Below are positions 26,337 to 36,560 of a stretch of DNA of 64,000 bases, in pieces. The notes under the pieces are model-generated. The model did not search any database. It was not told the DNA's origin and saw nothing but the letters and a program-made list of their open reading frames with translations. Source of the stretch: Solibacillus sp. FSL K6-1523 (GTDB taxonomy: Bacteria; Bacillota; Bacilli; Bacillales_A; Planococcaceae); NCBI RefSeq assembly GCF_038005225.1, contig NZ_JBBOSU010000001.1, positions 1,972,001 through 2,036,000 on the forward strand, read 5' to 3'. The translations under genes were made by a program, and so were the position numbers. How positions within the stretch are numbered: the first letter of the stretch is position 1; each line of letters starts with the position of its first letter.

Positions 26337-26886
26337 GTGAAACGCCTCCTTTTAAGGAAAATGGTAGAGCCTGTTTGAAAGTGTTAGAAATGCAAGTTTT
26401 TCTAAAATAGAAAAACTTTTTAGTGGATAAAAGATTACTCATATTGGAAAATCCACATAAGGAATGGCAGTCACTTAATCAATATTGATTGAGTGGTGTT
26501 TTTCTAATCACAAGGCAGTAGTCATTTCGAACTTGATCCAATCTAAAAGAAATAGACGTTAAACTATGGCGTTGGCTTCCGTTGTAGCGATCTATACTTG
26601 GCTTTGAAAAACAATATCGAAATAAGATTATTACTGTTATTTTATAATAAAATAAACTCACTTAGCAAGTAGAATACTCGAAAAAACAATTATTTACTCG
26701 AGAAAGTTGATTTGTTCAGATTAGTCAAAAAACGAAAAAGGTGAGATTAGTTGTCGTTTTAAGGTAGAGATATTATATGTAATAGAAAGGTGAGTTTATG
26801 CTTTGTAAAGTAGTGAAGGTTGGAGGATAAGGGAATCCGATTATTTATACGAATCATTATATGAGCAGAAGTTAGATTGGGTTCAT
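26337..26886. other. Intergenic region without recognisable genes
   Basis: I see no supported gene. Two palindromes are present: AAGTTTTTCTA with TAGAAAAACTT (26394-26418), possibly a terminator, and a 24-bp near-perfect palindrome centred on AATCAATATTGATT (26472-26495). Short frames at 26479-26661 show no family I know. Together with the next two entries this is the largest gene-poor stretch of the window. Confidence 0.5.
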
Positions 26887-27076
26887 TTAACTTAATTCAG
26901 CATTCATCCCCTACTTCTATAAGTGGGGGATGAATGCCAAAAAGGCAATTCTATTCAGTGGGGGTTCAAACCCCGGCTGAATCAAGTTAAGCCCCGGCGG
27001 ATGCCACAGATTTTTAAGGGAAGTTTTTCGAGCGAGCTCGAAAAAATCTGGACGCAATTACGCCGAGGCGTAATTG
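26887..27076 (+). repeat. Structured repeat element, copy A (190 bp)
   Basis: In order: an outer stem of TTAACTTAATTCAGC (26887-26901) and GCTGAATCAAGTTAA (26976-26990), 14 of 15 paired; inside it a perfect 12-bp hairpin of GCATTCATCCCC and GGGGATGAATGC (26900-26937) and a second hairpin around GTGGGGGTTCAAACCCC; then GCCCCGGCGGATG; then a hairpin with arms TTTTTCGAGC and GCTCGAAAAA (27024-27045); and an end palindrome of CAATTACGCC and GGCGTAATTG (27055-27076). The GGGG hairpins ending in GGTTCAA recall IS200/IS605 ends. No coding frame is present. Confidence 0.85.
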
Positions 27077-27302
27077 ATATTTTATCACGAGAAGATCCAT
27101 TCATTGAGTGTGCTCAAAAAAGTTGAACAAGAGTTTGTGAAGGTGGAATGGATATTAAAAAGCCATTTTTCTTGTTGGTATAAGTGGAAGTTATTGTTAC
27201 CTGCTATTCGAAGACCATATAGTTGTATGGACATACGAACGTGGTGTAGGATTTATAAAACATATATTGTCCAGCAATAATGTTTTTTTACAGGAACCGT
27301 AA
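27077..27302 (+). pseudogene. Decayed gene fragment, unknown family
   Basis: Three consecutive frames give protein-like sequence: ILSREDPFIECAQK, then VEQEFVKVEWILK, then AIFLVGISGSYCYLLFEDHI running to FLQEP and a TAA at 27300-27302. The switches imply two frameshifts. It begins directly at the end palindrome of repeat copy A. I do not recognise the family. The 27303-27579 remainder upstream of the next gene shows nothing clear. Confidence 0.35.
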
Positions 27303-27579
27303 AATAAAGTTGTTTAATTTAATAGGAAAAAGTTGCTATAAAAGAACAAGTGATTTCGTGCAATATATGGTAATCGGAATAAATACGTTTGACAACCGAT
27401 CCGATTATTATTGGGAATCCAAAAAAGTGTTTCCTATGAATTGGAAAATTTAAATGGCGAAAGTCAGATAATTAGTTGTGAAATATTGGATGAAATTGTA
27501 CAATGTTAAAAATGGAATAAAAATGTAAAGTTAAAATGAAGAATTTACTGGGCTAAAATAGAGGGTTAGGGGGGCGAAA

Positions 27580-29619
27580 ATGACTAGCTTAGTCTATACA
27601 TTTGAACAATTAAATATGCTTTTTAAAAATAGTCGCGATGCGGTATTTTACATGGAAAAAATAGACGATGATTACAAGTATATTTATTTAAATATGGCAG
27701 CGATGAAATTAATTGAAATGGATCCAATTGGAACAACAGTTAGTCATTCAATACCTCCTCATTTATCCAAAAATATTATATATTATTACAATCTATCGCT
27801 TGAAAAAAGAGAGCAAGTTGATTTTGAAGATTTTACGTATAAAAGATTGGAAATTCGCAAGCAAAAAACATCTGTTATCCCGATTGAAGAAGGGGATAAT
27901 CGATTTATTCTAGCAACAACTAAGGACGTTTCCATTGATCGTGATATTGAAGACAAATACTTGTTTATGCGCTCGGTATTTTATAAATCTTTTTTGTCTA
28001 CCGTATTAATTTCGACGGATTTTCAATTGCTCGAAGCCAATCCGAAATTTATTGAAGAATTTAATATACAACTAGATGATATGCAAGGGGGAAATATCCT
28101 TAATTCACCAATTCTTGATAAAGAAAGCGCCCCTTTATTAAAAAAATATATAACACAGGCTCAAAACGGTGCAAATATTACATCTAAAATGCTCTATCTT
28201 ATAGATAAAGATAATGTACGTAGATGTTTTACGGCGACATTCTCATCGCTCACAAGCAATGATCAAGTCATTGCAGTTTTCGTGATTATGCAAGAGATTA
28301 CGCAATTCATTCAACAGGAAGAAGCGTTAAAAACGACATCGCATGGATTTGAAACATTTAAAGAGGCGATGAACTCTGCTGCGGACGTGATTCTTGCAGA
28401 TATAGAGGGCAAGATTCTTGAAGTGAATGACCGGGTTGTTCAAAATACAGGATACACACGTGAGGAATTGTATGGCGAATCGCATACTATTTTCAATTCG
28501 GGTATTCATTCAGATGATTTCTTTAATGATTTATGGACAACTGTAAATACAGGTGAGGTTTGGCGCAATGAAGTTTGCAATCGCAAGAAAGATGGGGATA
28601 CGTATTGGGTAGATTCCACTATTATCCCTATGTTAAATGAGTTTGGGGAAATCCATCAGTTTTTAACGATTCAATTTAATATTTCTATGAAAAAGAAAAT
28701 GATGTCTGAGCTTTACAAGGTGGAACGAACTTTCCGGGCGATTACAGAAAACACGAATGATTTTATCGTAGTGACAGATTTAACGGGTAGAATCAAATAT
28801 GCCTCACCCTCATATATCAGAAAATTAGGTTATTTGGAAAGCGAGCTGATGGACAAGTCCTATGAGCAATTATTATGTGAGGAAAGCTTAGAAAAATGGC
28901 AGCAAATCATTTCGCAAACGAGTCCTAATTATAACGTAGAAAATAAAATTGAATTGCTGCTCCAAACAAATGAAGCTGAAAGAATATGGACGGAAGGGAA
29001 CTATACGATTACGAATGACTTTTCTCAAAATGAAATTATTATGGTTTCCCGTGAAATTACTGAACGTAAAGAATTAGAAAATAAGCTGATGTTTATGGCC
29101 TATCATGATAGCCTGACACATTTGCCAAATCGCCGTTTATTAAATAAGGAATTCATCCCGATTTTGGAGAAGGCGAATGCCAACTTTAAAGCGATTGCCC
29201 TATTTTATATTGATGGGGACAACTTCAAAAAAGTAAATGATGATTTCGGACATGACATTGGGGATGAGTTTTTGACGGAATTTGGACAAGCTCTTGTCAG
29301 AAGTGTCAAATGTGATGACTTAGTCGTGCGCTTAGGAGGCGATGAATTTTTAATCGTCATTACCGAATTATCTCGTTATGAGGAAGTTCGTCTGCAACAA
29401 GTAGAAAATTATGTGGAAAGTATTCGAGATACATTAAAAATAGGTTGGGAAATTCGAGGTCATCATTTCTCGCCAACATCCTCAATCGGCATTTCCATGT
29501 ATCCAGAGCATGGCGATACATTAGATGAATTGATTGATTTAGCAGATCGCGCTTTATATAAAGCAAAGCAGATTTGTAAAAATAATTATCAAATTTGCGA
29601 TGTCGTATCGAGGGTTTAA
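27580..29619 (+). CDS. Soluble multi-PAS diguanylate cyclase (GGDEF)
   Basis: The 679-residue protein has a degenerate N-terminal PAS-like region, two or three PAS/PAC modules (about 125-240, 255-375 and 382-500; for example GYTREELYGE and GEIHQFLTIQFNIS), and a GGDEF domain (about 505-672) with DSLTHLPNRR and an intact LGGDEF. No transmembrane helix or EAL domain is seen. It should make cyclic di-GMP in response to a PAS-sensed signal. The inhibitory-site position upstream of GGDEF reads KCDD instead of RxxD. AGGGGGG precedes the ATG. Confidence 0.9.
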   Translation: MTSLVYTFEQLNMLFKNSRDAVFYMEKIDDDYKYIYLNMAAMKLIEMDPIGTTVSHSIPPHLSKNIIYYYNLSLEKREQVDFEDFTYKRLEIRKQKTSVIPIEEGDNRFILATTKDVSIDRDIEDKYLFMRSVFYKSFLSTVLISTDFQLLEANPKFIEEFNIQLDDMQGGNILNSPILDKESAPLLKKYITQAQNGANITSKMLYLIDKDNVRRCFTATFSSLTSNDQVIAVFVIMQEITQFIQQEEALKTTSHGFETFKEAMNSAADVILADIEGKILEVNDRVVQNTGYTREELYGESHTIFNSGIHSDDFFNDLWTTVNTGEVWRNEVCNRKKDGDTYWVDSTIIPMLNEFGEIHQFLTIQFNISMKKKMMSELYKVERTFRAITENTNDFIVVTDLTGRIKYASPSYIRKLGYLESELMDKSYEQLLCEESLEKWQQIISQTSPNYNVENKIELLLQTNEAERIWTEGNYTITNDFSQNEIIMVSREITERKELENKLMFMAYHDSLTHLPNRRLLNKEFIPILEKANANFKAIALFYIDGDNFKKVNDDFGHDIGDEFLTEFGQALVRSVKCDDLVVRLGGDEFLIVITELSRYEEVRLQQVENYVESIRDTLKIGWEIRGHHFSPTSSIGISMYPEHGDTLDELIDLADRALYKAKQICKNNYQICDVVSRV

Positions 29620-29649
29620 AGTGGAATTGGAAATGGATATCATTTATTA

Positions 29650-29691
29650 AAGCTTGTTGTACATGTAAAGTGTACACAAGCTTTTCTTTTT
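29650..29691 (+). terminator. Terminator after the GGDEF gene
   Basis: AGCTTGT and GTACA pair with TGTAC and ACAAGCT, followed by TTTTCTTTTTG. Confidence 0.75.
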
Positions 29692-29782
29692 GTTTCGGAA
29701 AGTAAATTCATGTTAACAGATCGATTAACATGTTAAGATTAGTGGACAAAGCCACATTTTAAATAAGTTGTGAGGTAATGAG

Positions 29783-30454
29783 ATGAAACAAAAAATACTC
29801 GTAGTAGAAGATGAAAAAAATATATCACGATTTCTAGAACTCGAATTAAAGCATGAGCAATTTGAGGTAACAGTCGCATATGATGGCAGAGCAGGGCTTG
29901 AATTGGCCATGAACGAAAAATTTGATTGTATTTTATTAGATGTAATGTTGCCAGAACTCAATGGCATTGAAGTGTGTCGAAGAATTCGCAAGCACAGTGA
30001 TGTACCGGTACTACTCCTAACCGCGCGGGATGAAGTGATGGATCGTGTTGCGGGATTAGATGCGGGTGCGGATGATTATATTGTGAAACCATTCGCCATT
30101 GAAGAATTACTTGCAAGAATTCGTTCCATTTTGAGACGTGTAGGGCAAGTAAAAGTGAGTGAACAGCTACAAGTCCGCGAGTTAATTATTGATACAGACG
30201 CGTATGAGGTGACATTTGAAGGACGAAAACTGGAGTTAACGCGAACAGAATATGATTTATTGAAATTATTAATAGAAAATTTAAACCGCGTTTGTACGAG
30301 AGAACTTATTTTAGAAATGGTTTGGGGATTTGATAATGAGGTAGAAACAAATGTAGTGGATGTTTATATTCGACATCTGCGCTCAAAACTGCAAACAATG
30401 GGGGCGCCCTATATTGAAACGGTGCGAGGTGTAGGATATGTGGTGAGAGGATGA
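29783..30454 (+). CDS. OmpR-family response regulator (ArlR-like)
   Basis: The 223-residue protein has a receiver domain with the acidic pair (VVEDEKN), phospho-acceptor Asp53 in [11 protein letters not shown], and Lys in IVKPFA, followed by a winged helix ([29 protein letters not shown]). It overlaps the kinase gene by 4 bp (ATGA), so the two are co-translated. The sequence is closest in feel to ArlR of staphylococci and YkoG of Bacillus. Its targets are unknown; neighbours give no clear hint. Confidence 0.92.
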   Translation: MKQKILVVEDEKNISRFLELELKHEQFEVTVAYDGRAGLELAMNEKFDCILLDVMLPELNGIEVCRRIRKHSDVPVLLLTARDEVMDRVAGLDAGADDYIVKPFAIEELLARIRSILRRVGQVKVSEQLQVRELIIDTDAYEVTFEGRKLELTRTEYDLLKLLIENLNRVCTRELILEMVWGFDNEVETNVVDVYIRHLRSKLQTMGAPYIETVRGVGYVVRG

Positions 30455-31851
30455 AAAAGGTCAAACAAACCATTTTAAATCTGTCACTAAAAACGAAATG
30501 GATATTAACTGTAGGAGCAACAATTTTTATAAGTTATGCGATTATTTCAATCGTACTATTTATCGCCCTTCAAACATGGCTTTTGCACAATGAAGAAAAA
30601 AATGCGATGCGCACAGTAGATGATATTACGAGCTTCTTTGAGTCACAAAGTAGCGCTGTTACAATACAGCAATTGCAAAATAATACCGCCCTTATGAAAG
30701 CTATTTTAAATCAAGAGCAAACAGTTCGGATTTTTAATTTTGATGGCGTTGAAGTGATTCGCATTAATGATGTGATGCATGCAGCACCTTTACCTCAAAT
30801 GACCGGGGACTATTTTTCGCCCATTATAAAACAACAAAAGGTTGAAACTACGGATGCCTTTGTTGTTCATAAAATTGTTCAAATCGGCCCATTTCAAGGA
30901 ATGATGCAAATGATTCACCCATTAACGACGTTTCATGCCATGTTAAAGTATATTTTGACGACGATTATTATTGTTGGGTTAGGGGCATTGTTATTTTCCG
31001 TTTCGATTAGTTATTATTTAGCCAACTTTTTAATAAAACCACTTGTTCAACTAAGAGATGCAATGATTGATGTACGGAAAAGAGGTTTTTCAGCGCAACC
31101 ACCGTTTAATTATAGGGCGGATGATGAAATTGGGGATTTATTAACGATGTACCGGTCGATGATGAATGAACTTGAAATATCGTTTACGAGGCAGCAACAA
31201 TTTGTTGCGGATGCTTCACATGAGCTGCGTACACCGATTCAAGTGATTGAAGGTCATCTTTCATTAATTAAGCGATGGGGAAAAGATGATCCTGAAGTTT
31301 TAGCTGAGGCATTGGATACTTCACTAGAAGAAATTGTTCGGATGAAAAAAATGATTGAGGAATTATTGCAGCTGGCTAGACGGGAAGAAGTAGATGGTCA
31401 TGCAATTGCTGATGTGGAACTCGTACTGAAAAATGTTGAGCGAGAATTAGTGCAACTTTATCCGAATGTGCAATTTGAATACGATGTTATAGGACAGAAA
31501 GAACTTGCTTCGATTACTGAACAGGCGGCAGGGCAAATTTTTAGAAATATTATTAGTAATGGAATTCGATATAATGAGCAAGAGCCAACGATTCAACTTT
31601 CAATCCAATATACTAAACTAGCTATTATTGTCACGATAAGCGATAATGGAATAGGTATTTCAGAAAAGCATTTACCTTTTATTTTTGATCGTTTTTATCG
31701 AGTTGATGAAGCGCGGACAAATCATATCGGTGGGACCGGTTTAGGCTTAAGTATTTTAAAAATGCTCGCTGAAAAATACCGTATTGAAATAAATGTAAAA
31801 AGTTCTGTGGATAAAGGGACTTCATTTATACTTAATTTTCCGTTAAATTAG
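30451..31851 (+). CDS. Sensor histidine kinase (ArlS-like)
   Basis: The 466-residue membrane kinase has transmembrane helices near residues 18-40 and 168-190 flanking an extracellular sensor of about 125 residues, then HAMP, HisKA with the phospho-His in [16 protein letters not shown], and HATPase with N box ([11 protein letters not shown]), G1 (DNGIGIS) and G2 (GGTGLGLSI). It pairs with the preceding regulator. The HisKA block resembles ArlS. The signal sensed is unknown. Confidence 0.92.
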   Translation: MKKVKQTILNLSLKTKWILTVGATIFISYAIISIVLFIALQTWLLHNEEKNAMRTVDDITSFFESQSSAVTIQQLQNNTALMKAILNQEQTVRIFNFDGVEVIRINDVMHAAPLPQMTGDYFSPIIKQQKVETTDAFVVHKIVQIGPFQGMMQMIHPLTTFHAMLKYILTTIIIVGLGALLFSVSISYYLANFLIKPLVQLRDAMIDVRKRGFSAQPPFNYRADDEIGDLLTMYRSMMNELEISFTRQQQFVADASHELRTPIQVIEGHLSLIKRWGKDDPEVLAEALDTSLEEIVRMKKMIEELLQLARREEVDGHAIADVELVLKNVERELVQLYPNVQFEYDVIGQKELASITEQAAGQIFRNIISNGIRYNEQEPTIQLSIQYTKLAIIVTISDNGIGISEKHLPFIFDRFYRVDEARTNHIGGTGLGLSILKMLAEKYRIEINVKSSVDKGTSFILNFPLN

Positions 31852-31921
31852 ACGATTTCTAGCGCTTCAAATTTAAATTTCAATAGTTAACGAAAAAAAA
31901 TGCTTAATTTGCTAAAAAGAG

Positions 31922-31949
31922 TTGTATTTTCTGTGAAGAGTAGTAAGAT
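31922..31949 (+). promoter_or_regulatory. odhA: Candidate odhA promoter
   Basis: TTGTAT (31922-31927) and TAAGAT (31944-31949) are 16 bp apart. This predicts a leader of about 135 bp before odhA. Confidence 0.35.
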
Positions 31950-32092
31950 TGAGATGGAAAAAATGTTCTTCTAAACATCATGTTACAATATTGTAAGTTG
32001 TTTATTATGAATAGAAGAATGATAAAACGTTATTTGTTTTATTGTAGTAAATTATTGGAACAACCAATAGGCAAAATTTGGAGGTTATTTTC

Positions 32093-34897
32093 ATGTCGAA
32101 CAATGTATTACCTGCAGGTTCCGTTTGGTCAGCATTCTCTGGTCCTAACTTAGGTTATGTGATGGAACAGTATGACCTATACTTGCAAACTCCTGAAGAG
32201 GTAGACCTACAATTAGTAGAATTATTCCAAGCATATGGTGCACCGGTATTTTCTGACGGTGAGACTGTTGTTTCAGGGGACACAACAGGCACAGGCGATT
32301 ACACGAAAGTTTTAGCTGCCGTAAATTTAGCAACAGCAATTCGTGAACATGGTCATTTAGCTGCGGATTTATATCCTTTAAAAAACCGTACATTAGACAC
32401 TACTCGCATTAAAGAAAGCGTATTCAATTTAACGGATGCAGATTTAGCAGCAATTCCAGCAACAGTATTTTTCAAAAATGTACCAGCTGGTATTGCAAAT
32501 GGTAAAGATGCGATCGCTTACTTAAAAGCTATTTACACTGATAAAGTGGGCGTTGAATATTCACATTTACAAAATGAAGTAGAGCGTGAATGGATTCAAT
32601 CTAAAATTGAGTCAGGCGTATTTAAAAATGCATTATCTATAGATGAGAAAAAAGCGATTTTAGAGCGCTTAACGCGCGTTGAAAATTTCGAGAAATTTAT
32701 CCATAAAACGTTTGTTGGTCAAAAACGTTTCTCAGGTGAAGGTTTAGATACACAAATTATTTTATTAGATGAAATTTTAAAAGGCTCAGAAAACAATGGC
32801 GTTAAAAACGCGCGTATCGGTATGGCTCACCGTGGTCGTTTAAATGTATTAACTCATATTTTAAACAAACCATATGACATGATGTTCTCTGACTTTGCAC
32901 ATGTTTCAAACGAATTATTTATGCCAGAAGACGGCAAACTTGAAATTACAAAAGGTTGGACGGGCGACGTTAAATATCACATGGGTGCATCGTATATGCG
33001 TGCATCTGGAATGAATGTGAAACTTGCTTACAACCCATCACACTTAGAAGTTGGGAATCCAGTTGTATTAGGTGCGGCTCGTGCTGTACAAGATGATACA
33101 ACAGCTCCAGGGGCAGCGAAGCATGATGCGTCAAAAGCAGTAGGTATTTTACTTCATGGTGACGCAGCGTTTGCTGGTCAAGGTATCGTCACGGAAGGCT
33201 TTAACTTCTCTCAAACAGAAGGCTTCTCTACAGGTGGTACAGTTCACATTATTGCGAACAACATGATTGGTTTCACAACGGAATTATATGATTCACGTTC
33301 ATCTGTTTATTCATCAGATCCTGCAAAAGGCTATGATATTCCAGTGATCCATGTAAATGCAGATAGCCCGGAAACGGTAGCGCAAGTAGGTCGTTTCATC
33401 GCTGAATACCGTGCGAAATTCGGTAAGGACATCGTAATTGACTTAATCGGTTACCGTCGTTATGGTCACAACGAAACAGATGATCCGACAGTAACAAACC
33501 CAGAAACATATAAATTAGTAGCAAAACATGAGCCAATCCGTACGCTTTACGGTGCTGAATTAGCGGTTGAAAATGTTGTAACTGCTGAGCAAGTAAAAGA
33601 GCTAGATACGAATATTTATGCAGAAATGCAAGCAGCATATGATCATGTAAAAGCAATGGCAGAAAAAGACGAGCATACTGTACTTGAAATGCCAGAAGAA
33701 TTAAAGGTAGAATTCCCAGAAATCGATACAACTGTTGATTTCGACCGTTTAAATAAAGTAAATGAAGATTTATTAGTGTTTGCGGATGGATTCGAACCAC
33801 AGAACAAACTAGGTAGAATTTTAGAAAAACGTCGCGAGGCATTTGCAACGGATAAAATCGATTGGGGCCATGCGGAAACTTTAGCTTATGCGACAATTAC
33901 GCAAGACGCTACACCAGTTCGTTTTACAGGTCAAGATGCACAACGCGGTACGTTCTCGCAACGTCACCTAGTATTACATGATAAAAACAATGGTAGCGAA
34001 TACACGCCAATTCACCATATTGATGGTGTAAAAGCGTCATTCACAGTATATAATTCACCACTTACTGAACCAGGTGTTGTTGGTTATGAATATGGGTATA
34101 ACTTAGAAAATGAAAATGTATTATCGATTTGGGAAGCACAATTCGGTGACTTCGCTAACATGGCGCAAGTAATGTTCGATAACTTCATTTCAAGTGCACG
34201 CTCTAAATGGGGCCAAAAATCAGGCTTTGTAATCCTTTTACCACATGGTTATGAAGGTCAAGGTCCTGAGCACTCATCTAGCCGTATGGAACGTTTCTTA
34301 CAATTATCAGCTGAAAATAACTGGTTCGTAGCAAACTGTTCAAATGCAACTAACTACTACCACTTATTACGTCGTCAAGCTGGTTTACTTGGCACAGAAG
34401 GTGTACGTCCATTAGTAGTCGTTTCACCTAAATCATTATTACGTCACCCATTAGCAGCAGCTAGTGCGGAACAACTTGCAACAGGTCGCTTCCAAGAAGT
34501 AATTGAGCAAGAAGGCTTAGGCAAAAACGTAGCAGCAGTAGAAAAAGTAGTACTTGGTACAGGTAAAGTGATGATTGACTTAGCAGAACGTGTGAAAGAC
34601 GGTGAAGGTTTCGACCACTTACACATCGTACGTGTTGAGCAAATCTACCCATTCCCAGCACAACAAGTTACGGACATTATTGCGCGCTTCCCGAACGTAA
34701 AAGAAATAGTTTGGGTACAAGAAGAGCCGAAAAACCAAGGTTCTTGGACGTATGTTCTTGAAACATTATATGATATAGCTGCTGGTAAAAAGGTAAGCTA
34801 TGTAGGACGTCCAGCTATGAGCTCGACTTCTGAAGGAGACGGCGATTCACATAAAGCTGCTCAAACTAAATTAATTACAGAAGCTTTAGATAAATAA
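32093..34897 (+). CDS. odhA: 2-oxoglutarate dehydrogenase E1 component
   Basis: The 934-residue thiamine-diphosphate enzyme has the conserved RIGMAHRGRLNVL, HGDAAFAGQG(I)V and YRRYGHNETDDP blocks, and the C-terminal transketolase-like half with LPHGYEGQGPEHSSSRMERF. It decarboxylates 2-oxoglutarate in the TCA cycle and passes succinyl to the OdhB lipoyl arm. ATG 32093 is chosen because GGAGG is 8 bp upstream; the frame also opens at a TTG at 32078. odhB follows in the same operon. Confidence 0.96.
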   Translation: MSNNVLPAGSVWSAFSGPNLGYVMEQYDLYLQTPEEVDLQLVELFQAYGAPVFSDGETVVSGDTTGTGDYTKVLAAVNLATAIREHGHLAADLYPLKNRTLDTTRIKESVFNLTDADLAAIPATVFFKNVPAGIANGKDAIAYLKAIYTDKVGVEYSHLQNEVEREWIQSKIESGVFKNALSIDEKKAILERLTRVENFEKFIHKTFVGQKRFSGEGLDTQIILLDEILKGSENNGVKNARIGMAHRGRLNVLTHILNKPYDMMFSDFAHVSNELFMPEDGKLEITKGWTGDVKYHMGASYMRASGMNVKLAYNPSHLEVGNPVVLGAARAVQDDTTAPGAAKHDASKAVGILLHGDAAFAGQGIVTEGFNFSQTEGFSTGGTVHIIANNMIGFTTELYDSRSSVYSSDPAKGYDIPVIHVNADSPETVAQVGRFIAEYRAKFGKDIVIDLIGYRRYGHNETDDPTVTNPETYKLVAKHEPIRTLYGAELAVENVVTAEQVKELDTNIYAEMQAAYDHVKAMAEKDEHTVLEMPEELKVEFPEIDTTVDFDRLNKVNEDLLVFADGFEPQNKLGRILEKRREAFATDKIDWGHAETLAYATITQDATPVRFTGQDAQRGTFSQRHLVLHDKNNGSEYTPIHHIDGVKASFTVYNSPLTEPGVVGYEYGYNLENENVLSIWEAQFGDFANMAQVMFDNFISSARSKWGQKSGFVILLPHGYEGQGPEHSSSRMERFLQLSAENNWFVANCSNATNYYHLLRRQAGLLGTEGVRPLVVVSPKSLLRHPLAAASAEQLATGRFQEVIEQEGLGKNVAAVEKVVLGTGKVMIDLAERVKDGEGFDHLHIVRVEQIYPFPAQQVTDIIARFPNVKEIVWVQEEPKNQGSWTYVLETLYDIAAGKKVSYVGRPAMSSTSEGDGDSHKAAQTKLITEALDK

Positions 34898-34919
34898 TCG
34901 ATTAATGAAAATAAAAAAA

Positions 34920-34942
34920 GGCTGCTTGTATAGCAAGCAGCC
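34920..34942 (+). other. Intercistronic hairpin between odhA and odhB
   Basis: GGCTGCTTG pairs with CAAGCAGCC. There is no T-run on the plus strand (the A-run lies upstream), so read-through into odhB is expected. It may mark a processing site. Confidence 0.55.
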
Positions 34943-34987
34943 ACCCTATACAAATTTGCGTAGGGTTTATTAAAGGAGGATATTAAA

Positions 34988-36235
34988 GTGGCTGAAATTA
35001 AAGTCCCTGAATTAGCAGAATCAATTACAGAAGGTACAATTGCACAATGGGTGAAACAAGTTGGAGATCGCGTAGAAAAAGGCGAATTCATCGTAGAATT
35101 AGAAACAGATAAAGTAAACGCTGAAATCATTTCTGAAGAAGCGGGTGTATTAACTCAAATTTTAGCTCCAGAAGGCGATACAGTTCTTGTAGGTCAAGTA
35201 ATCGCAGTAGTTGAAGCGGGTGAAGGCGCAGCACCAGCTCCGGCAGCACCAGTTCAAGAAGCGGCACCTGCAGCTCCAGCGGCTCCGGTTGCAGCAGCAC
35301 CTGTAGCACCAGCTCCAATCGTAGAAGAGTCTAATGATCGTGTAATTGCTTCTCCAGCAGCACGTAAATTAGCGCGTGAAAAAGGAATTGACTTAGCGGC
35401 AATCTCTCCAGTAGATCCACAAGGTCGTGTTCGCGTACAAGACGTGTCAGCTCATGGTACAGCACCAGTAGCTCAAGCGGCAGTAGCAGCAGTAGCAGCA
35501 AATGGTCCAATGGTATTCACTCCAGCAGGCGATTCTGATCGTGTAACTGTTGAAAAAATGTCTCGTCGTCGTCAAACGATTGCAAAACGTTTATTAGAAG
35601 TGAAACAATCAACGGCAATGTTAACAACATTTAACGAAATTGACATGACAAACATCATGGCATTACGTAAACGTAAACAAGAGCAATTCGTAAAAGATAA
35701 TGACATCAAATTAGGTTTCATGTCATTCTTCACGAAAGCTGTTGTTGCAGCGCTTAAAAAATATCCATACGTGAACGCACAAATTAGCGGTGACGAACTG
35801 CACTTAAACAACTTCTTTGATATCGGTATTGCTGTATCAACTGAAGAAGGTTTAGTAGTACCTGTAGTGCGTGATGCAAACAGCAAAAACTTCGCTGAGA
35901 TCGAGAAAAGCATTGGCGAATTAGCTGGTAAAGCACGCGATAAAAAATTAGGCTTAAACGACATGGCTGGTGGTTCTTTCACAATCACTAACGGTGGTGT
36001 ATTCGGTTCATTAATGTCTACACCAATCATGAACGGTACACAAGCTGGTATTTTAGGTATGCACTCAATCGTTAACCGTCCAGTAGCGATTAACGGTGAA
36101 GTTCAAATCCGTCCAATGATGTACGTGGCATTATCTTATGACCACCGTATTATCGATGGTAAAGATTCTGTTGGCTTCTTAAAAACAGTAAAAGAAATGA
36201 TCGAAAACCCAGAAGATTTATTATTAAACTCTTAA
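34988..36235 (+). CDS. odhB: 2-oxoglutarate dehydrogenase E2 (dihydrolipoyl succinyltransferase)
   Basis: The 415-residue protein has an N-terminal lipoyl domain with the modified Lys in LETDKVNAE, an Ala/Pro-rich swinging linker (about 78-108), a peripheral subunit-binding domain ([19 protein letters not shown]), and a C-terminal acyltransferase core ending with the active-site DHRIIDG. It starts at GTG behind AAAGGAGG. It transfers succinyl groups to CoA. E3 is not in the window. Confidence 0.96.
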   Translation: MAEIKVPELAESITEGTIAQWVKQVGDRVEKGEFIVELETDKVNAEIISEEAGVLTQILAPEGDTVLVGQVIAVVEAGEGAAPAPAAPVQEAAPAAPAAPVAAAPVAPAPIVEESNDRVIASPAARKLAREKGIDLAAISPVDPQGRVRVQDVSAHGTAPVAQAAVAAVAANGPMVFTPAGDSDRVTVEKMSRRRQTIAKRLLEVKQSTAMLTTFNEIDMTNIMALRKRKQEQFVKDNDIKLGFMSFFTKAVVAALKKYPYVNAQISGDELHLNNFFDIGIAVSTEEGLVVPVVRDANSKNFAEIEKSIGELAGKARDKKLGLNDMAGGSFTITNGGVFGSLMSTPIMNGTQAGILGMHSIVNRPVAINGEVQIRPMMYVALSYDHRIIDGKDSVGFLKTVKEMIENPEDLLLNS

Positions 36236-36248
36236 TTATTACTATGAA

Positions 36249-36287
36249 AACGGGCATATCTCCAGTAGGGGATATGCTCGTTTTTTT
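36249..36287 (+). terminator. Terminator after odhB
   Basis: CGGGCATATC pairs with GATATGCTCG (one G-U), followed by seven T. Confidence 0.85.
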
Positions 36288-36319
36288 CTATGTAATTATA
36301 ACTATCAGAAAAGTATATG

Positions 36320-36349
36320 TTGACAGAAAGTAATGAATTATAGTATTAT
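36320..36349 (+). promoter_or_regulatory. Promoter ahead of repeat copy B and the lysine riboswitch
   Basis: A consensus TTGACA (36320-36325) is followed after 18 bp by TATTAT (36344-36349). Transcription would start near 36356, only about 10 bp before repeat copy B, and run through it into the riboswitch. Confidence 0.6.
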
Positions 36350-36365
36350 TTATACATTAAACAAT

Positions 36366-36551
36366 TTAACTTAATTCAGCAGAAGTCCCCTACTATAAGT
36401 GGAGGATGAATGCGAAATAGGCAAATTTATTCAGTGGGGGTCCAAAACCTGGCTGAATAAAGTTAAGCCCCGGCGGATGTCACAGATTTTTAAGGGAAGT
36501 TTTTCGAGTGGACTCGAAAAAATCTGGACGCAATTACGCCAGGGCGTAATT
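36366..36551 (+). repeat. Structured repeat element, copy B (186 bp)
   Basis: The layout is that of copy A: the outer stem begins with the same TTAACTTAATTCAGC; there is a weakened first hairpin, GTGGGGGTCCAAAACC, GCCCCGGCGGATG, a late hairpin with arms TTTTTCGAGT and ACTCGAAAAA, and an end palindrome of AATTACGCC and GGCGTAATT. In the late hairpin the innermost pair is T-A where copy A has C-G, a compensatory change. It lies between a promoter and the lysine riboswitch, in the sense orientation. Confidence 0.85.
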
Positions 36552-36560
36552 TAATAATAA

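Noticed and set aside
26472-26495. 24-bp palindrome as an insertion-sequence end or operator
   Set aside because: It occurs once, no transposase frame or matching second end is nearby, and AT-rich palindromes are common by chance.
36366-36551. Repeat copy B as part of the lysine riboswitch aptamer
   Set aside because: All conserved lysine-aptamer strings lie within 36575-36750, and the same repeat occurs at other loci without any aptamer.
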